The notes beneath the pieces were generated by a model. That model did no database searches, was not told the origin of the DNA, and was given only the letters and a program-made list of their open reading frames with translations. A DNA stretch of 54,138 nucleotides from assembly GCA_017858255.1 (NCBI GenBank), contig JAFMBV010000015.1, positions 1-54,138 of the forward strand, written 5' to 3'. The position numbers and the translations under genes were made by a program. Shown one piece after another: positions 17,313 to 25,469 of the stretch; positions within the stretch are counted from its first letter, which is position 1, and each line of letters starts with the position of its first letter. Origin of the DNA: Bacteriovoracaceae bacterium (GTDB lineage Bacteria; Bdellovibrionota; Bacteriovoracia; Bacteriovoracales; Bacteriovoracaceae).

Positions 17313-17780
17313 ATGAACACAGTCTTAAAAATTCTAGCTCTATTCCTCATTCTCACCGGACTATCGACTATTCTGATGCAAAGCTTCCAGTTTGATTTTG
17401 GAACTGTTAATTTCTGGCAAACAAGGGGTGTCTTCTTCCTTATTTTCATCACTCTTTTTCCAAGGCTTACCTTATTGTTTAGCTCAGTCGTTAGTGGTGG
17501 ATTTCTTTGGTGGATCGCTTGGCTTTTTGCTCCTCGCTTTCTTGTGGCCTTCTTAGCGACCGTTGCCTACTGGAATACCAATCCCATTATTGTCATGATT
17601 TCTTGGTTAATTGCTTTGGGTGGTGAAACATCTGAAAAGTCTTTTGTTTTAAATAGAAGTAGACCCTTTTCATTCAAAAGAACGATCATCGTTGATGGTG
17701 AACATAGAAGTAGATCAACTCAAAATGATGGGGACACAATAGAAGCTGACTTCAAAGTCAAAAAAGAGGAAGAGACTTAG
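17313..17780 (+). CDS. small integral membrane protein of unknown function
   Basis: A 155-aa protein with about four hydrophobic helices in its first 105 residues (starting at residues about 3, 40, 60 and 82) and a charged cytoplasmic tail rich in Lys, Glu and Asp. I do not recognise the family. Its stop overlaps the stop of the convergent cNMP-binding gene by three bases (17777-17780). The absence of a ribosome-binding site and the very close promoter suggest leaderless initiation. Confidence 0.7.
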   Translation: MNTVLKILALFLILTGLSTILMQSFQFDFGTVNFWQTRGVFFLIFITLFPRLTLLFSSVVSGGFLWWIAWLFAPRFLVAFLATVAYWNTNPIIVMISWLIALGGETSEKSFVLNRSRPFSFKRTIIVDGEHRSRSTQNDGDTIEADFKVKKEEET

Positions 17781-18838
17781 TAGCCTCCCTCCTTCGCTTT
17801 TTTCTCATTAATTCTTTTAATTGCATTTTGTAATCGGATCGCAGGAAAAACCTTTCTAAGCTTATCGATATTGATGACTGAAGTAAGCCGGTTATCTTCG
17901 CCTACAAGGAGATCTTCAGCAAAACCAGCATCGACCGCATCTTTGAAGTCTCCATCATTTATTGGAACTTTCCTTTCTTTAAAGTCTGCAAGGATTAGCG
18001 AAATATCGGCCATGGCCTGAGGCTTATCGGCCGTTTTCAACTGCTCAAGAACTCGACTTAAAAATCTTTCACACTTAGAGGAAACCTTTAACTTCTTCTC
18101 ATCTTCAATAAGCTTTTGTTGATTCATAAAAATTGAAATCGACCTAAACTGATCAGGGTTTCTCATACGAAGATTTTTGGGAAGTCCATCCTCATCTTTT
18201 GCCATCTCCACATAGTGCTCTTCTTTAAGCATATTAAGAAATTCTTCAAATTTAATTTCGGGTACGTTAAAGACATCAAACAGATAAAACTTAAGCTTAT
18301 TCATATGAACTTGATATTGCCCATTCTCTAGCTTTTCTCCGTGGGAACTAAATACTAAGTATATCGTCGCCAAGGCACGCATAATATCCGTTGTATGAAA
18401 AAAGACATAGTCAGCAACCTTGCCACCTTTTCCAAAACCAACAGAGTTAGACTCTAGGTCTCTTACTCTTTCATTCGTCTTTCTTAAGCGATCAGCAAGC
18501 GTATTAATGATTGTTTTAAACCAAGGGTTAAGACCTTCCATCGTCTTAGCAAAGGCAACAAATGAAATTTCAATGACATCAGTTGTAACAATAGCTGCAG
18601 CTGAGCAAGAGCGGCGACGGCTCTTTTCATCGAAGTAGGCCATCTCACCAATAACTTCACCAGATCTTAAAATCGCAAGATCAACAAAACCCCGCCCTTT
18701 CGGACGGTAGAGTCTAATCTGACCTTTTTGAATAATAAAAAGAGATGTAGCTGGATCGCTTTCTTTAAATAGGACCTCTCCAGGTTGAAAGGTCCTTATG
18801 CCTGATTTTTTTTGCTTTACGGGTGCTGCTTGGGACAT
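17777..18838 (-). CDS. cyclic-nucleotide-binding (Crp-like) regulator
   Basis: A 353-aa protein. Residues about 15-130 form a cNMP-binding jelly roll (FQPGEVLFKESDPATSLFIIQKGQIRLYR, split as GEVLFKE then SLFIIQKG, then GEVIGEMAYFDEKSRRR, the phosphate-binding cassette position). The remaining 220 residues are unlike Crp: no classical HTH signature is obvious, though FDVFNVPEIKFEEFLNMLKE could be a winged helix and a second similar unit may follow. It may be a DNA-binding regulator or a signalling adaptor; the ligand is unknown. It ends tail to tail with the membrane protein gene. Confidence 0.8.
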   Translation of the reverse strand: MSQAAPVKQKKSGIRTFQPGEVLFKESDPATSLFIIQKGQIRLYRPKGRGFVDLAILRSGEVIGEMAYFDEKSRRRSCSAAAIVTTDVIEISFVAFAKTMEGLNPWFKTIINTLADRLRKTNERVRDLESNSVGFGKGGKVADYVFFHTTDIMRALATIYLVFSSHGEKLENGQYQVHMNKLKFYLFDVFNVPEIKFEEFLNMLKEEHYVEMAKDEDGLPKNLRMRNPDQFRSISIFMNQQKLIEDEKKLKVSSKCERFLSRVLEQLKTADKPQAMADISLILADFKERKVPINDGDFKDAVDAGFAEDLLVGEDNRLTSVINIDKLRKVFPAIRLQNAIKRINEKKAKEGGY

Positions 18839-18865
18839 CCTATCCTCTTTAAATAATCTCTATCC

Positions 18866-20026
18866 TTAAACTTTTTCTATTAACAATGCTAAGGCCTCTC
18901 CGCCTCCGATGCAAATAGAGGCCATTCCGTACCGGCCATTTCTAGCTTCAAGAGCATTCATTAAAGTTACGACAATTCTAGTCCCTGAACACCCGATCGG
19001 ATGACCCAGGCTTACTCCGCCACCGAACACATTTACTCGGTCTCTTGGGAGCTCAAGTTCCTTCATTGCCGCCATTGTTACAACCGCAAAGGCTTCATTG
19101 ATTTCAAATAGATCAATATCTTGTAAAGGGATACCTGCTTTTTCAGAACACTTTTTCATGGCCTCAACAGGAGCTGTCGTAAACCATGTAGGGTTTTGAG
19201 CATGCTTGGCATAAGCGAGAATTTTAAAAGATGCCTGATCTTTATACTCGTCTCCGCCAATTAATACAGCTGCCGCTCCATCATTAATAGTTGAAGCATT
19301 GGCTGCAGTGATTGTTCCATCTTTCTCAAAGGCAGGTCTTAGTTGAGGAATCTTTTCAAAGTTGGCCTTAAATGGACCTTCGTCTTGCTCAACTACTGTC
19401 TCTCCTTTACGAGTCTTAATAGTCACAGGAGAAATTTCTGCTTTAAAGTGACCTTCTTCAATTGCTTTTTGAGCACGTTTAAAAGATTCAATAGAAAAGG
19501 CATCTTGCTCTTCACGAGTGAAATTATATTTTCTAGCACACTCTTCAGCGCAGTTACCCATCGGTCTATCAGAGTAGACATCCCATAGACCATCCCATTG
19601 CATGGCATCTTTCATAGTGGCCGCACCAAACTTATTACCTGTGCGAGAGTTCGGAATCAAATGAGGCGCCAAGCTCATATTCTCCATTCCGCCAGCGACG
19701 ACAAGCGAGTTATCCCCGGCCGCAATAGATTGGGCACCCATGATAATAGTCTGTAGGCCAGAGCCACAAACCTTATTAACAGTTGTACACGGAACCGCTT
19801 CAGAAAGGCCGGCCGCAATAGAAGCTTGACGGGCCGGTGCCTGACCAACTCCTGCTTGCACAACGTTACCCATAAAAACTTCATCTACTTTATCTTTGGA
19901 CATGCCAATTTTGTCTAGTGCACCCTTGATTGCGACAGCTCCAAGCTGAGGCGCTGGAACACTTGAGAGTGCACCTAAAAAAGAACCACTTGGGGTACGA
20001 CTACCTGATAGTAAATAAACGGCCAT
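18866..20026 (-). CDS. acetyl-CoA C-acetyltransferase (thiolase)
   Basis: Catalyses reversible condensation/cleavage of acetoacetyl-CoA, the last step of beta-oxidation. NKVCGSGLQT holds the nucleophilic Cys (residue about 86), NEAFAVV and GGGVSLGHPIGCSG supply the catalytic His and second Cys. The length of 386 aa is normal. I place the start at ATG 20026 because GAAGGAG lies 6 nt before it; an earlier TTG at 20041 would start inside that ribosome-binding site. It is transcribed apart from, but presumably works with, the bcd-crt-hbd operon at 23502-26310. Confidence 0.94.
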   Translation of the reverse strand: MAVYLLSGSRTPSGSFLGALSSVPAPQLGAVAIKGALDKIGMSKDKVDEVFMGNVVQAGVGQAPARQASIAAGLSEAVPCTTVNKVCGSGLQTIIMGAQSIAAGDNSLVVAGGMENMSLAPHLIPNSRTGNKFGAATMKDAMQWDGLWDVYSDRPMGNCAEECARKYNFTREEQDAFSIESFKRAQKAIEEGHFKAEISPVTIKTRKGETVVEQDEGPFKANFEKIPQLRPAFEKDGTITAANASTINDGAAAVLIGGDEYKDQASFKILAYAKHAQNPTWFTTAPVEAMKKCSEKAGIPLQDIDLFEINEAFAVVTMAAMKELELPRDRVNVFGGGVSLGHPIGCSGTRIVVTLMNALEARNGRYGMASICIGGGEALALLIEKV

Positions 20027-20105
20027 ATCTATCTCCTTCAATAACTTGGAATCTTAATCGGGGGAATTTAAGCATAAGTAGAGAAGAAGTGGTAGGTCTC
20101 TTGGG

Positions 20106-20420
20106 TTAAACGCAGAGCCCAATTTCAAGATTCTTCCTAAACTCTTCGAGAGTTTTAATAGGTTCTAGTAATCGCAGGCCACAAACTTGACCATTATTTC
20201 CGACAATCCATTCCGTTTGGTCAAAGTGGAGCTCATGCCAATAATGCTTAACTTTAATACTAACTGTCACTTTAGGTGAATCTTTAACAGGGAGCGCAAT
20301 ATTGTCTTTAAATATCAGCGATTCAACATGCATATCAACAACATTCAGATCATAGGGAAGGTCGTGATTGTCCCAGTGAAAAAGAAATTTAGAGTTTTCG
20401 AGAATTTTTTTGAAATCCAT
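20106..20420 (-). CDS. hypothetical protein, possibly PilZ-related
   Basis: A 104-aa soluble protein with AAAGAAGG upstream of its ATG. The second half (VSIKVKHYWHEL, then NNGQVCGLRLLEPIKTLEEF) has the strand-strand-Gly-helix ending common in PilZ-like folds, but the c-di-GMP motifs RxxxR and D/NxSxxG are absent. I do not recognise it with confidence. It is divergent from the gene at 20495. Confidence 0.6.
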   Translation of the reverse strand: MDFKKILENSKFLFHWDNHDLPYDLNVVDMHVESLIFKDNIALPVKDSPKVTVSIKVKHYWHELHFDQTEWIVGNNGQVCGLRLLEPIKTLEEFRKNLEIGLCV

Positions 20421-20494
20421 GTGCCTTCTTTACCGTAAGCCTTTACCTAGTGTATGTTCAGGCCCTGTATGAGTCAAAAATAAGGAGCAATATT

Positions 20495-20935
20495 TTGCTA
20501 TCACGTAAGGAACAAATAAAGCCTGGTGCTTTACTCCCAGCAAAATGGGGAGAGAAGGTTGAGTCTGTCCTCTTCGGAGTTTATAAAGAACAATGTGATC
20601 ATCAAAAAAAGGCATTTCAAGTTCACGGTCTGACTTATCCTAACGAGCTCTTTTTGGCAGTCGGCTTAGTTAATCCTGAAAAGCTTGAGATGGCACCTAT
20701 AACCTATGTTATTAGTATGGACCTTGATGAGAAAAATCAAGAGCCTGAAAAGTACCTCGATACCCTCATTGATTCTATGGGCATATTCTTTGACTCATAT
20801 TTCGCTGATGCTGACTGGAATGATTACGTAAGCAACTGGACTGAAGCAAAATATAAGGAACTTAATTTCCATTATAAAGTGAGTAGAGAAAATATCGCCC
20901 TTTCGATTCAAGCGGAGGCGTTATTAAATCAATAA
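20495..20935 (+). CDS. hypothetical soluble protein
   Basis: About 146 aa, no signal peptide. I favour TTG at 20495 as the start: AAGGAG (20483-20488) sits 6 nt before it, whereas the in-frame GTG at 20450 has no such site. The sequence is mixed alpha/beta and rather acidic (MDLDEKNQEPEKYLDTL). No family recognised. Its 3' end overlaps the start of the lipoprotein gene at 20923 by 13 nt, suggesting the two are coexpressed. Confidence 0.7.
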   Translation: MLSRKEQIKPGALLPAKWGEKVESVLFGVYKEQCDHQKKAFQVHGLTYPNELFLAVGLVNPEKLEMAPITYVISMDLDEKNQEPEKYLDTLIDSMGIFFDSYFADADWNDYVSNWTEAKYKELNFHYKVSRENIALSIQAEALLNQ

Positions 20936-21594
20936 TTTTCACTCTCCTTATAGTTGGTATTTTTTCCTGTGTAGAGGAAAAATCAAATCTCGCTTCAATG
21001 ACCAAAAAAGAGGCCATCCTCACTCAAAAGAATTCAATTGAACTCATTAATGATACGGGCCTTATAAATATCACCGTCGGCGAAAGCATAAAGCTTGAAT
21101 ACCAAAAGATTAGTTGGCGCGAATGGTGCCTTCTTCACCATAGAGAAGAAGCAGACAAAATCATTATCGAAGTCGAAAACACATCTTTTACTGGAGAGAG
21201 CGGTTGTGATCTTACTTGGAATCTCCAAGTCACAAAAGAATCAACATTAAAGCTCACGCAAAAAGCAGGTAAAATCGTTGGAGTTGGTAATATCAAATCC
21301 CTCACCACAACCTTGGCCGCTGGCACTGTTGCGTGGTCAAAAGGAGAAATGCCTGTACAAATAAATGTTGCTGCTGGTTCTGTGAAACTCACCGACATGA
21401 ATTGGACAAGCGAGGGTTCGTCTAAGGTGGCCCTCAGCACTGGTAATGTTGAAATCACCAGCCCAAAAGAAGCACAAGTCACGACTAAAATATCAAATAG
21501 CGTTGGCATCAAAAAAAATGACTTCACCGAACAAGGTAAGAAACACACTCTTGTAATCCAGGTGGCCTTCGGACAGGTTCGCCATACCTTTTAA
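20923..21594 (+). CDS. lipoprotein with DUF4097-like beta-solenoid, probable ATT start
   Basis: The frame is open from a stop at 20884 and, read from ATT at 20923, gives MKSIIFTLLIVGIFSC: a textbook lipoprotein signal with Cys 16. GGAGG (20914-20918) lies 4 nt before the ATT. There is no ATG, GTG or TTG in frame until 20998, which would remove the signal peptide. The mature 208 residues are beta-rich with repeating Thr/Gly/Lys strands (TTLAAGTVAWSKG, VNVAAGSVKLTD-like, ALSTGNVEITS), recalling DUF4097-type beta-solenoids. The start overlaps the upstream gene's stop, so reinitiation by terminating ribosomes is possible. If the ATT is not used, the protein would be cytosolic from 20998. Confidence 0.7.
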   Translation: MKSIIFTLLIVGIFSCVEEKSNLASMTKKEAILTQKNSIELINDTGLINITVGESIKLEYQKISWREWCLLHHREEADKIIIEVENTSFTGESGCDLTWNLQVTKESTLKLTQKAGKIVGVGNIKSLTTTLAAGTVAWSKGEMPVQINVAAGSVKLTDMNWTSEGSSKVALSTGNVEITSPKEAQVTTKISNSVGIKKNDFTEQGKKHTLVIQVAFGQVRHTF

Positions 21595-21644
21595 GAGCAC
21601 TGTGCTAGAATTCTTGTAAAAACGATCTCTAAAAAAGGTACAAA

Positions 21645-22310
21645 ATGAGTTATCCGAAAGATAGCGCCCGTGCTCATGTCGTTTTCGATAATGACGGGAC
21701 AATGATCAACAGTCTCCAAAACTTTTATGACCTTATCGATCAAATTCTCTCGACACACATGGGGAGGACCGTTTCTAAAGAAGAGGTAAAAGAAGCCTAT
21801 GTTCCGGATTGGCATCAACTCCTTATCAATCTTGGTGTTGAAAATCCTACGAACGATTTCATTCAAGGGATTATCGACGATTTAAATGAAATCAATAAGG
21901 ACTACCTTCCCCCTTTAGTTCCTGGAACGATAGAGTTTATTAAACGCCTCCATGATCTAAAAATTGCGACCTATGTTTGGACTGGAAGAGATAAGCATTC
22001 AGGAATGCAGATTTTTAACGGCCTCGGCCTCACTTCTCTTTTTCATGATATGCAGTTTAGAGATACATCCATTGCAAAACCTCATCCAGAAGGGTTGGAG
22101 CTAATGTTAGGTGATGTGGAGAAGAGTAAGATCGTTTTAATTGGAGATAGTGAAGTTGATATCAAAGGCGCAAAAGCTTTTGGAATAAAGTGCGTTATTG
22201 TCGATTGGTTTGGTGACTGCCATCACGAAAGTTTGCATGAGGAAGGTGCCGAGCAAATATTCGATTGTCACGACAAGCTACTTACGTGGCTTGTCGATAA
22301 CCTAGACTAA
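21645..22310 (+). CDS. HAD-superfamily phosphatase
   Basis: A 221-aa haloacid-dehalogenase hydrolase of the phosphoglycolate phosphatase type. Motif I is DNDGT (nucleophile Asp and acid/base Asp), motif II is WTGRD, motif III Lys is in AKPHPEGL and motif IV is IGDSEVDIKGA; a helical C1 cap lies between motifs I and II. All catalytic residues are present. The substrate is not predictable. AAAAAAGG lies before the ATG. It converges with the histone-like gene across 5 nt. Confidence 0.85.
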   Translation: MSYPKDSARAHVVFDNDGTMINSLQNFYDLIDQILSTHMGRTVSKEEVKEAYVPDWHQLLINLGVENPTNDFIQGIIDDLNEINKDYLPPLVPGTIEFIKRLHDLKIATYVWTGRDKHSGMQIFNGLGLTSLFHDMQFRDTSIAKPHPEGLELMLGDVEKSKIVLIGDSEVDIKGAKAFGIKCVIVDWFGDCHHESLHEEGAEQIFDCHDKLLTWLVDNLD

Positions 22311-22315
22311 GAGAA

Positions 22316-23371
22316 TTAGTCGTCGAAGCGAGGAGTTACCGTCCCCTTAGTTTCAAAGGCGATGTCTTGATCATCATCTTCACCTTCTTCGCTATCTTCG
22401 TAGGACTCTTCGTCAGCATCGATATCCATTTCTTTTAAAATGGCGAAGAATGACTTTTCATCAGTTAAATCACTGACAAGACCTTCGATGAACTTGATAG
22501 GATATTTTTCGACAAGTCCTTCAATATACTCTTGAAGCTGTCCTTCCTCGAGAATTCTCTGCTTCTTCTTAATGTCTTTCCAGCCAGAGATGTAGTGAAA
22601 ACGACAATATCCTGAAGTTGATGCAGGTGTTTCACAGTTACGGGTTAAACATTCATCACTATCAGAAGTGTAAAATTCAAGAGTTTTTATAGCATCAAAA
22701 ATTTCTTTAAGTGAGTATTCGTTATTAAGATCAGCAATACCTTCACCAATTTTATCTTTGGCCTGTGAGGTAATACTTTTCTTTTCTTTTTTCGTTAGCT
22801 CTAGATCGATCTCCTCTTCTTTAAGAAGATCCGCTTTCTTAGGAGTTGTTGCTTTTTTAGAGCCTGCTGCCTTTTTCTTTGGCTCTGCCTTAACAGGGGC
22901 TGCTTTCTTAACGGCAACTTTCTTTTCAACTTTCTTAGTATCTTTTTTAGGAGCAGCAACTACTTTTTTAGAAGCTTTACTTGAAGCAGCAGTTGTTTTT
23001 TTAACAACTTTCTTTGCTACTTTCTTTGCGACTTTTTTAGCTACTTTCTTTGCTACTTTTGCAGGTGCTTTTTTAGCGACCTTTTTAGCCACTTTCTTTG
23101 CGACTTTTTTAGCTACTTTCTTGGCCACTTTCTTTTTGGAAGCCGTTGATTTTTTAGCTACTTTTTTTGCTGTTTTCTTTGCTGTTTTTTTAGCCACTTT
23201 TTTTGCCGTCTTTTTTGAAGTCGTAGGTTTTTTCTTAGTTACTTTCTTCTTAGCAACTTTCTTCGCTGTCTTCTTTTTAGAAGCTGTAGATTTCTTGGTG
23301 ACCTTTTTCTTTGCCGCTTTGGCCTTAGTTGTTTTTTTTGTGTTCTTTTTGGCAGCTTTTTTCTTGGCCAT
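22316..23371 (-). CDS. Lys/Ala-rich histone H1-like protein with C-terminal Cys/His motif
   Basis: A 351-aa protein. Residues about 1-185 are almost entirely Lys, Ala, Val, Thr and Ser in repeats of the KKVAKK kind, like the tail of eukaryotic H1 and bacterial H1-like proteins, so non-specific DNA binding and compaction is likely. The C-terminal part (about 205-351) is a separate helical domain with ECLTRNCETPASTSGYCRFH, three Cys and a His spaced like a small zinc-binding knuckle, and a very acidic end (EESYEDSEEGEDDDQD). The start ATG at 23371 is chosen because the basic region begins there (MAKKK) and GGAG lies 9 nt upstream; a longer frame reaching 23533 would overlap the neighbouring gene. 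A candidate promoter TTGCAC-N17-TTAATA lies upstream. Confidence 0.85.
   Translation of the reverse strand: MAKKKAAKKNTKKTTKAKAAKKKVTKKSTASKKKTAKKVAKKKVTKKKPTTSKKTAKKVAKKTAKKTAKKVAKKSTASKKKVAKKVAKKVAKKVAKKVAKKAPAKVAKKVAKKVAKKVAKKVVKKTTAASSKASKKVVAAPKKDTKKVEKKVAVKKAAPVKAEPKKKAAGSKKATTPKKADLLKEEEIDLELTKKEKKSITSQAKDKIGEGIADLNNEYSLKEIFDAIKTLEFYTSDSDECLTRNCETPASTSGYCRFHYISGWKDIKKKQRILEEGQLQEYIEGLVEKYPIKFIEGLVSDLTDEKSFFAILKEMDIDADEESYEDSEEGEDDDQDIAFETKGTVTPRFDD
22860..23370 (-). repeat. imperfect tandem repeats encoding Lys/Ala units
   Basis: Degenerate 12- and 24-nt units (plus-strand pattern CTACTTTCTTTGCGACTTTT and variants) encode repeated KKVA. Such DNA is prone to length change by slippage. 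It lies wholly inside the histone-like gene. Confidence 0.8.
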
Positions 23372-23501
23372 ACCTACTTTCTCCAAAATTCTCTTTAAAA
23401 CCACGGCAGTCACCTCTGGTCGGGTATTAATAGCAACGACATATGAAGTGCAATCACCATTGGTAGCACTTATAGAATCCAAAGGCAAACATTCTGAGGG
23501 T

Positions 23502-24641
23502 TTAGCGCAGGTCTTTGAGCTCGTTAGCAGCAATTACTAAGCGCTGAACTTCAGACGTTCCTTCATATATTTCAGTGATTTTAGCATCTCTAAAATGACG
23601 CTCGACAGGATACTCACGCACATAACCATTACCACCAAGAACCTGGATGGCCTTCGTGGTGATCCACATCGCAGACTCCGCCGCAAAAACTTTTGCATGG
23701 GCAGACTCTTTGGAATAGGGCTGGCCAAGATCCTTAAGGCGACTCGCCTCAGCAATTAACAAACGTGACGCCGCAATTTTTGTGCTCATATCGGCAATAA
23801 TAAACTGTATCGCCTGAAGGTCAGCAATGGGCTTTCCAAATTGAACTCTCTCAAGTGAGTATTTTTTAGCATAGCGGAAAGCTGCTTCAGCAATCCCCAA
23901 GGCCTGGGCCGCAATACCAATACGCCCACCATCAAGTGTTGCAAGACCAATACTAAAACCCTTCTTCTCGCGACCGAGTAGATTTTCTTTTGGAACCTTA
24001 ACATTCTCTAAAACAATCTGAGTCGTCGAACTTCCTCTTATTCCCAGCTTATCTTCTGCTTTTTGAATCTCATAACCGTCCCAAGCCGTCTCAACGATAA
24101 ACACAGACATGCCTTTGTGGTTATCAGTTTTTTCTGTCTTAGCAAAAACTATCGCAAGGTCAGCTTCCTTACCATTCGTTATCCAATTCTTTGTTCCATT
24201 AATGACGTAATGATCGCCTTTTAACTCTGCATAAGTTGTTAGTGAACCAGCATCAGAACCAGCGTTTGGCTCTGAAAGACAGAAGGAACCTATCCACTCA
24301 CCACTTGCAAGCTTAGGTAGATATTTTTTCTTTTGCTCTTCACTTCCGAATTGAAGAATTGGCCAAGTCGCAAGAGAAGTATGGGCAGACACAAGCACGC
24401 CTGTTGACGCACAACCACGCGAGAGCTCTTCAATCAAAATTGAATAACTCATGTAGTCCATACCTGCGCCGCCATATTCCTCAGGAACATAGCTGCCCAT
24501 AAAACCATTTTCAGCTACTTTTTTAATGAGTTCTGTAGGGATCTTACCTTTCTCATCAATCTCAGCTGCAATTGGGCCCACTTCAGCATCACTAAATTTG
24601 GCCACTAATTCTCTTAATTCTTTATAATCATCTAGTGTCAT
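23502..24641 (-). CDS. short-chain acyl-CoA dehydrogenase (butyryl-CoA type)
   Basis: A 379-aa flavoenzyme with LSEPNAGSDA, WITNGKEA and the canonical catalytic Glu in YEGTSEVQR near the C-terminus. Overall sequence is closest by eye to butyryl/short-chain enzymes (PIAAEIDEKGKIP at the start). It oxidises a short acyl-CoA to the enoyl-CoA used by the enoyl-CoA hydratase encoded just upstream. It is the third gene of the hbd-crt-bcd set, 21 nt after crt. Confidence 0.92.
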   Translation of the reverse strand: MTLDDYKELRELVAKFSDAEVGPIAAEIDEKGKIPTELIKKVAENGFMGSYVPEEYGGAGMDYMSYSILIEELSRGCASTGVLVSAHTSLATWPILQFGSEEQKKKYLPKLASGEWIGSFCLSEPNAGSDAGSLTTYAELKGDHYVINGTKNWITNGKEADLAIVFAKTEKTDNHKGMSVFIVETAWDGYEIQKAEDKLGIRGSSTTQIVLENVKVPKENLLGREKKGFSIGLATLDGGRIGIAAQALGIAEAAFRYAKKYSLERVQFGKPIADLQAIQFIIADMSTKIAASRLLIAEASRLKDLGQPYSKESAHAKVFAAESAMWITTKAIQVLGGNGYVREYPVERHFRDAKITEIYEGTSEVQRLVIAANELKDLR

Positions 24642-24662
24642 ATATCCCTCTTTAAAATTAAT

Positions 24663-25469
24663 TTAATTACCTGTAAAATTTGGTGCCCGCTTTTCAACAA
24701 AAGCGCTTGTTCCTTCTTTCATATCTTCAGAAGAAAAAATAGCAGAAAATTGTTCAAGCTCGTGAGCAAGACCCTCAGTAACAGTTAGATCATTACCTGA
24801 ATTCATTACCTTTTTAGATAATTTTACGGCATTTGGGCTGACTCTTAGAATATAAGAAAAAGTCTTTAACGCGCCAGCAATCAATTCTTCCTTAGTCAGA
24901 AATAGCTTTATGGCCAAACCAATATTATGTGCCTCTTCGGAGCCTACATTTCTTCCCGTATAAATAATCTCTTTAGCGCGGTGGCGTCCAACGATGCGAG
25001 AAAGCCTTTGAGTTCCCCCAAATCCCGGAATGAGACCGAGTTTTACCTCTGGTTGACCAAAGACAGCATTCTCTGTGGCATAAATAAAATCACAGGCCAT
25101 CGCCATTTCACAGCCACCGCCTAAAGCGAAGCCATTCACACAGGCAATCACCGGCATTGGTAGCTGTTCAAAGAGAACTGTAACCTCTTGCCCTAGGGCA
25201 CCAAAGACACGCGCCTGATCGACTGACATGTCCTGCATTTCGGCTATATCAGCTCCTGCGATAAAAGCTTTCTCTCCAGCACCTGTAACGATAACACCTT
25301 TTACAGTTCTTCCCTTGTCCTCTTTTATAAGGTGAGTGAGAAGTGTTTTTAATTCATTTAGAACTTGAGAATTAAGAGCATTTAGCTTTTTCTCTCTATC
25401 GATAGTTAAATGGCCAATATTGTCCTTAACCTCAAAAGTTATAGTTTCGTAATTATCTGTTATAAACAT
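24663..25469 (-). CDS. enoyl-CoA hydratase (crotonase)
   Basis: Hydrates trans-2-enoyl-CoA to 3-hydroxyacyl-CoA. [11 protein letters not shown] forms the oxyanion hole, and the two catalytic Glu residues are visible in [11 protein letters not shown] and [15 protein letters not shown] place the start at ATG 25469: AGGAAGAGG lies just upstream and the ATG is inside the 3' end of hbd (17-nt overlap), giving a 268-aa protein of typical length. A longer frame to 25514 adds residues unlike the family. It is translationally coupled to hbd. Confidence 0.93.
   Translation of the reverse strand: MFITDNYETITFEVKDNIGHLTIDREKKLNALNSQVLNELKTLLTHLIKEDKGRTVKGVIVTGAGEKAFIAGADIAEMQDMSVDQARVFGALGQEVTVLFEQLPMPVIACVNGFALGGGCEMAMACDFIYATENAVFGQPEVKLGLIPGFGGTQRLSRIVGRHRAKEIIYTGRNVGSEEAHNIGLAIKLFLTKEELIAGALKTFSYILRVSPNAVKLSKKVMNSGNDLTVTEGLAHELEQFSAIFSSEDMKEGTSAFVEKRAPNFTGN

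Noticed and set aside
21135-21548. A 137-codon minus-strand ORF opposite the beta-solenoid lipoprotein gene.
   Set aside because: Antisense shadow; the plus frame has a signal peptide, a ribosome-binding site and ordered strand repeats.
22860-23370. Regular repeats that could be mistaken for a CRISPR array.
   Set aside because: Units are short, imperfect, contiguous without unique spacers, and encode protein repeats; no cas genes are present.
22758-23540. A 260-codon open frame on the plus strand through the histone-like gene, very rich in Phe, Leu and Ala.
   Set aside because: It is the antisense of the Lys/Ala repeats (AAG/GCA read as CTT/TGC and similar), is compositionally absurd for a soluble protein and has no ribosome-binding site; the opposite frame has a clear start and a real C-terminal domain.
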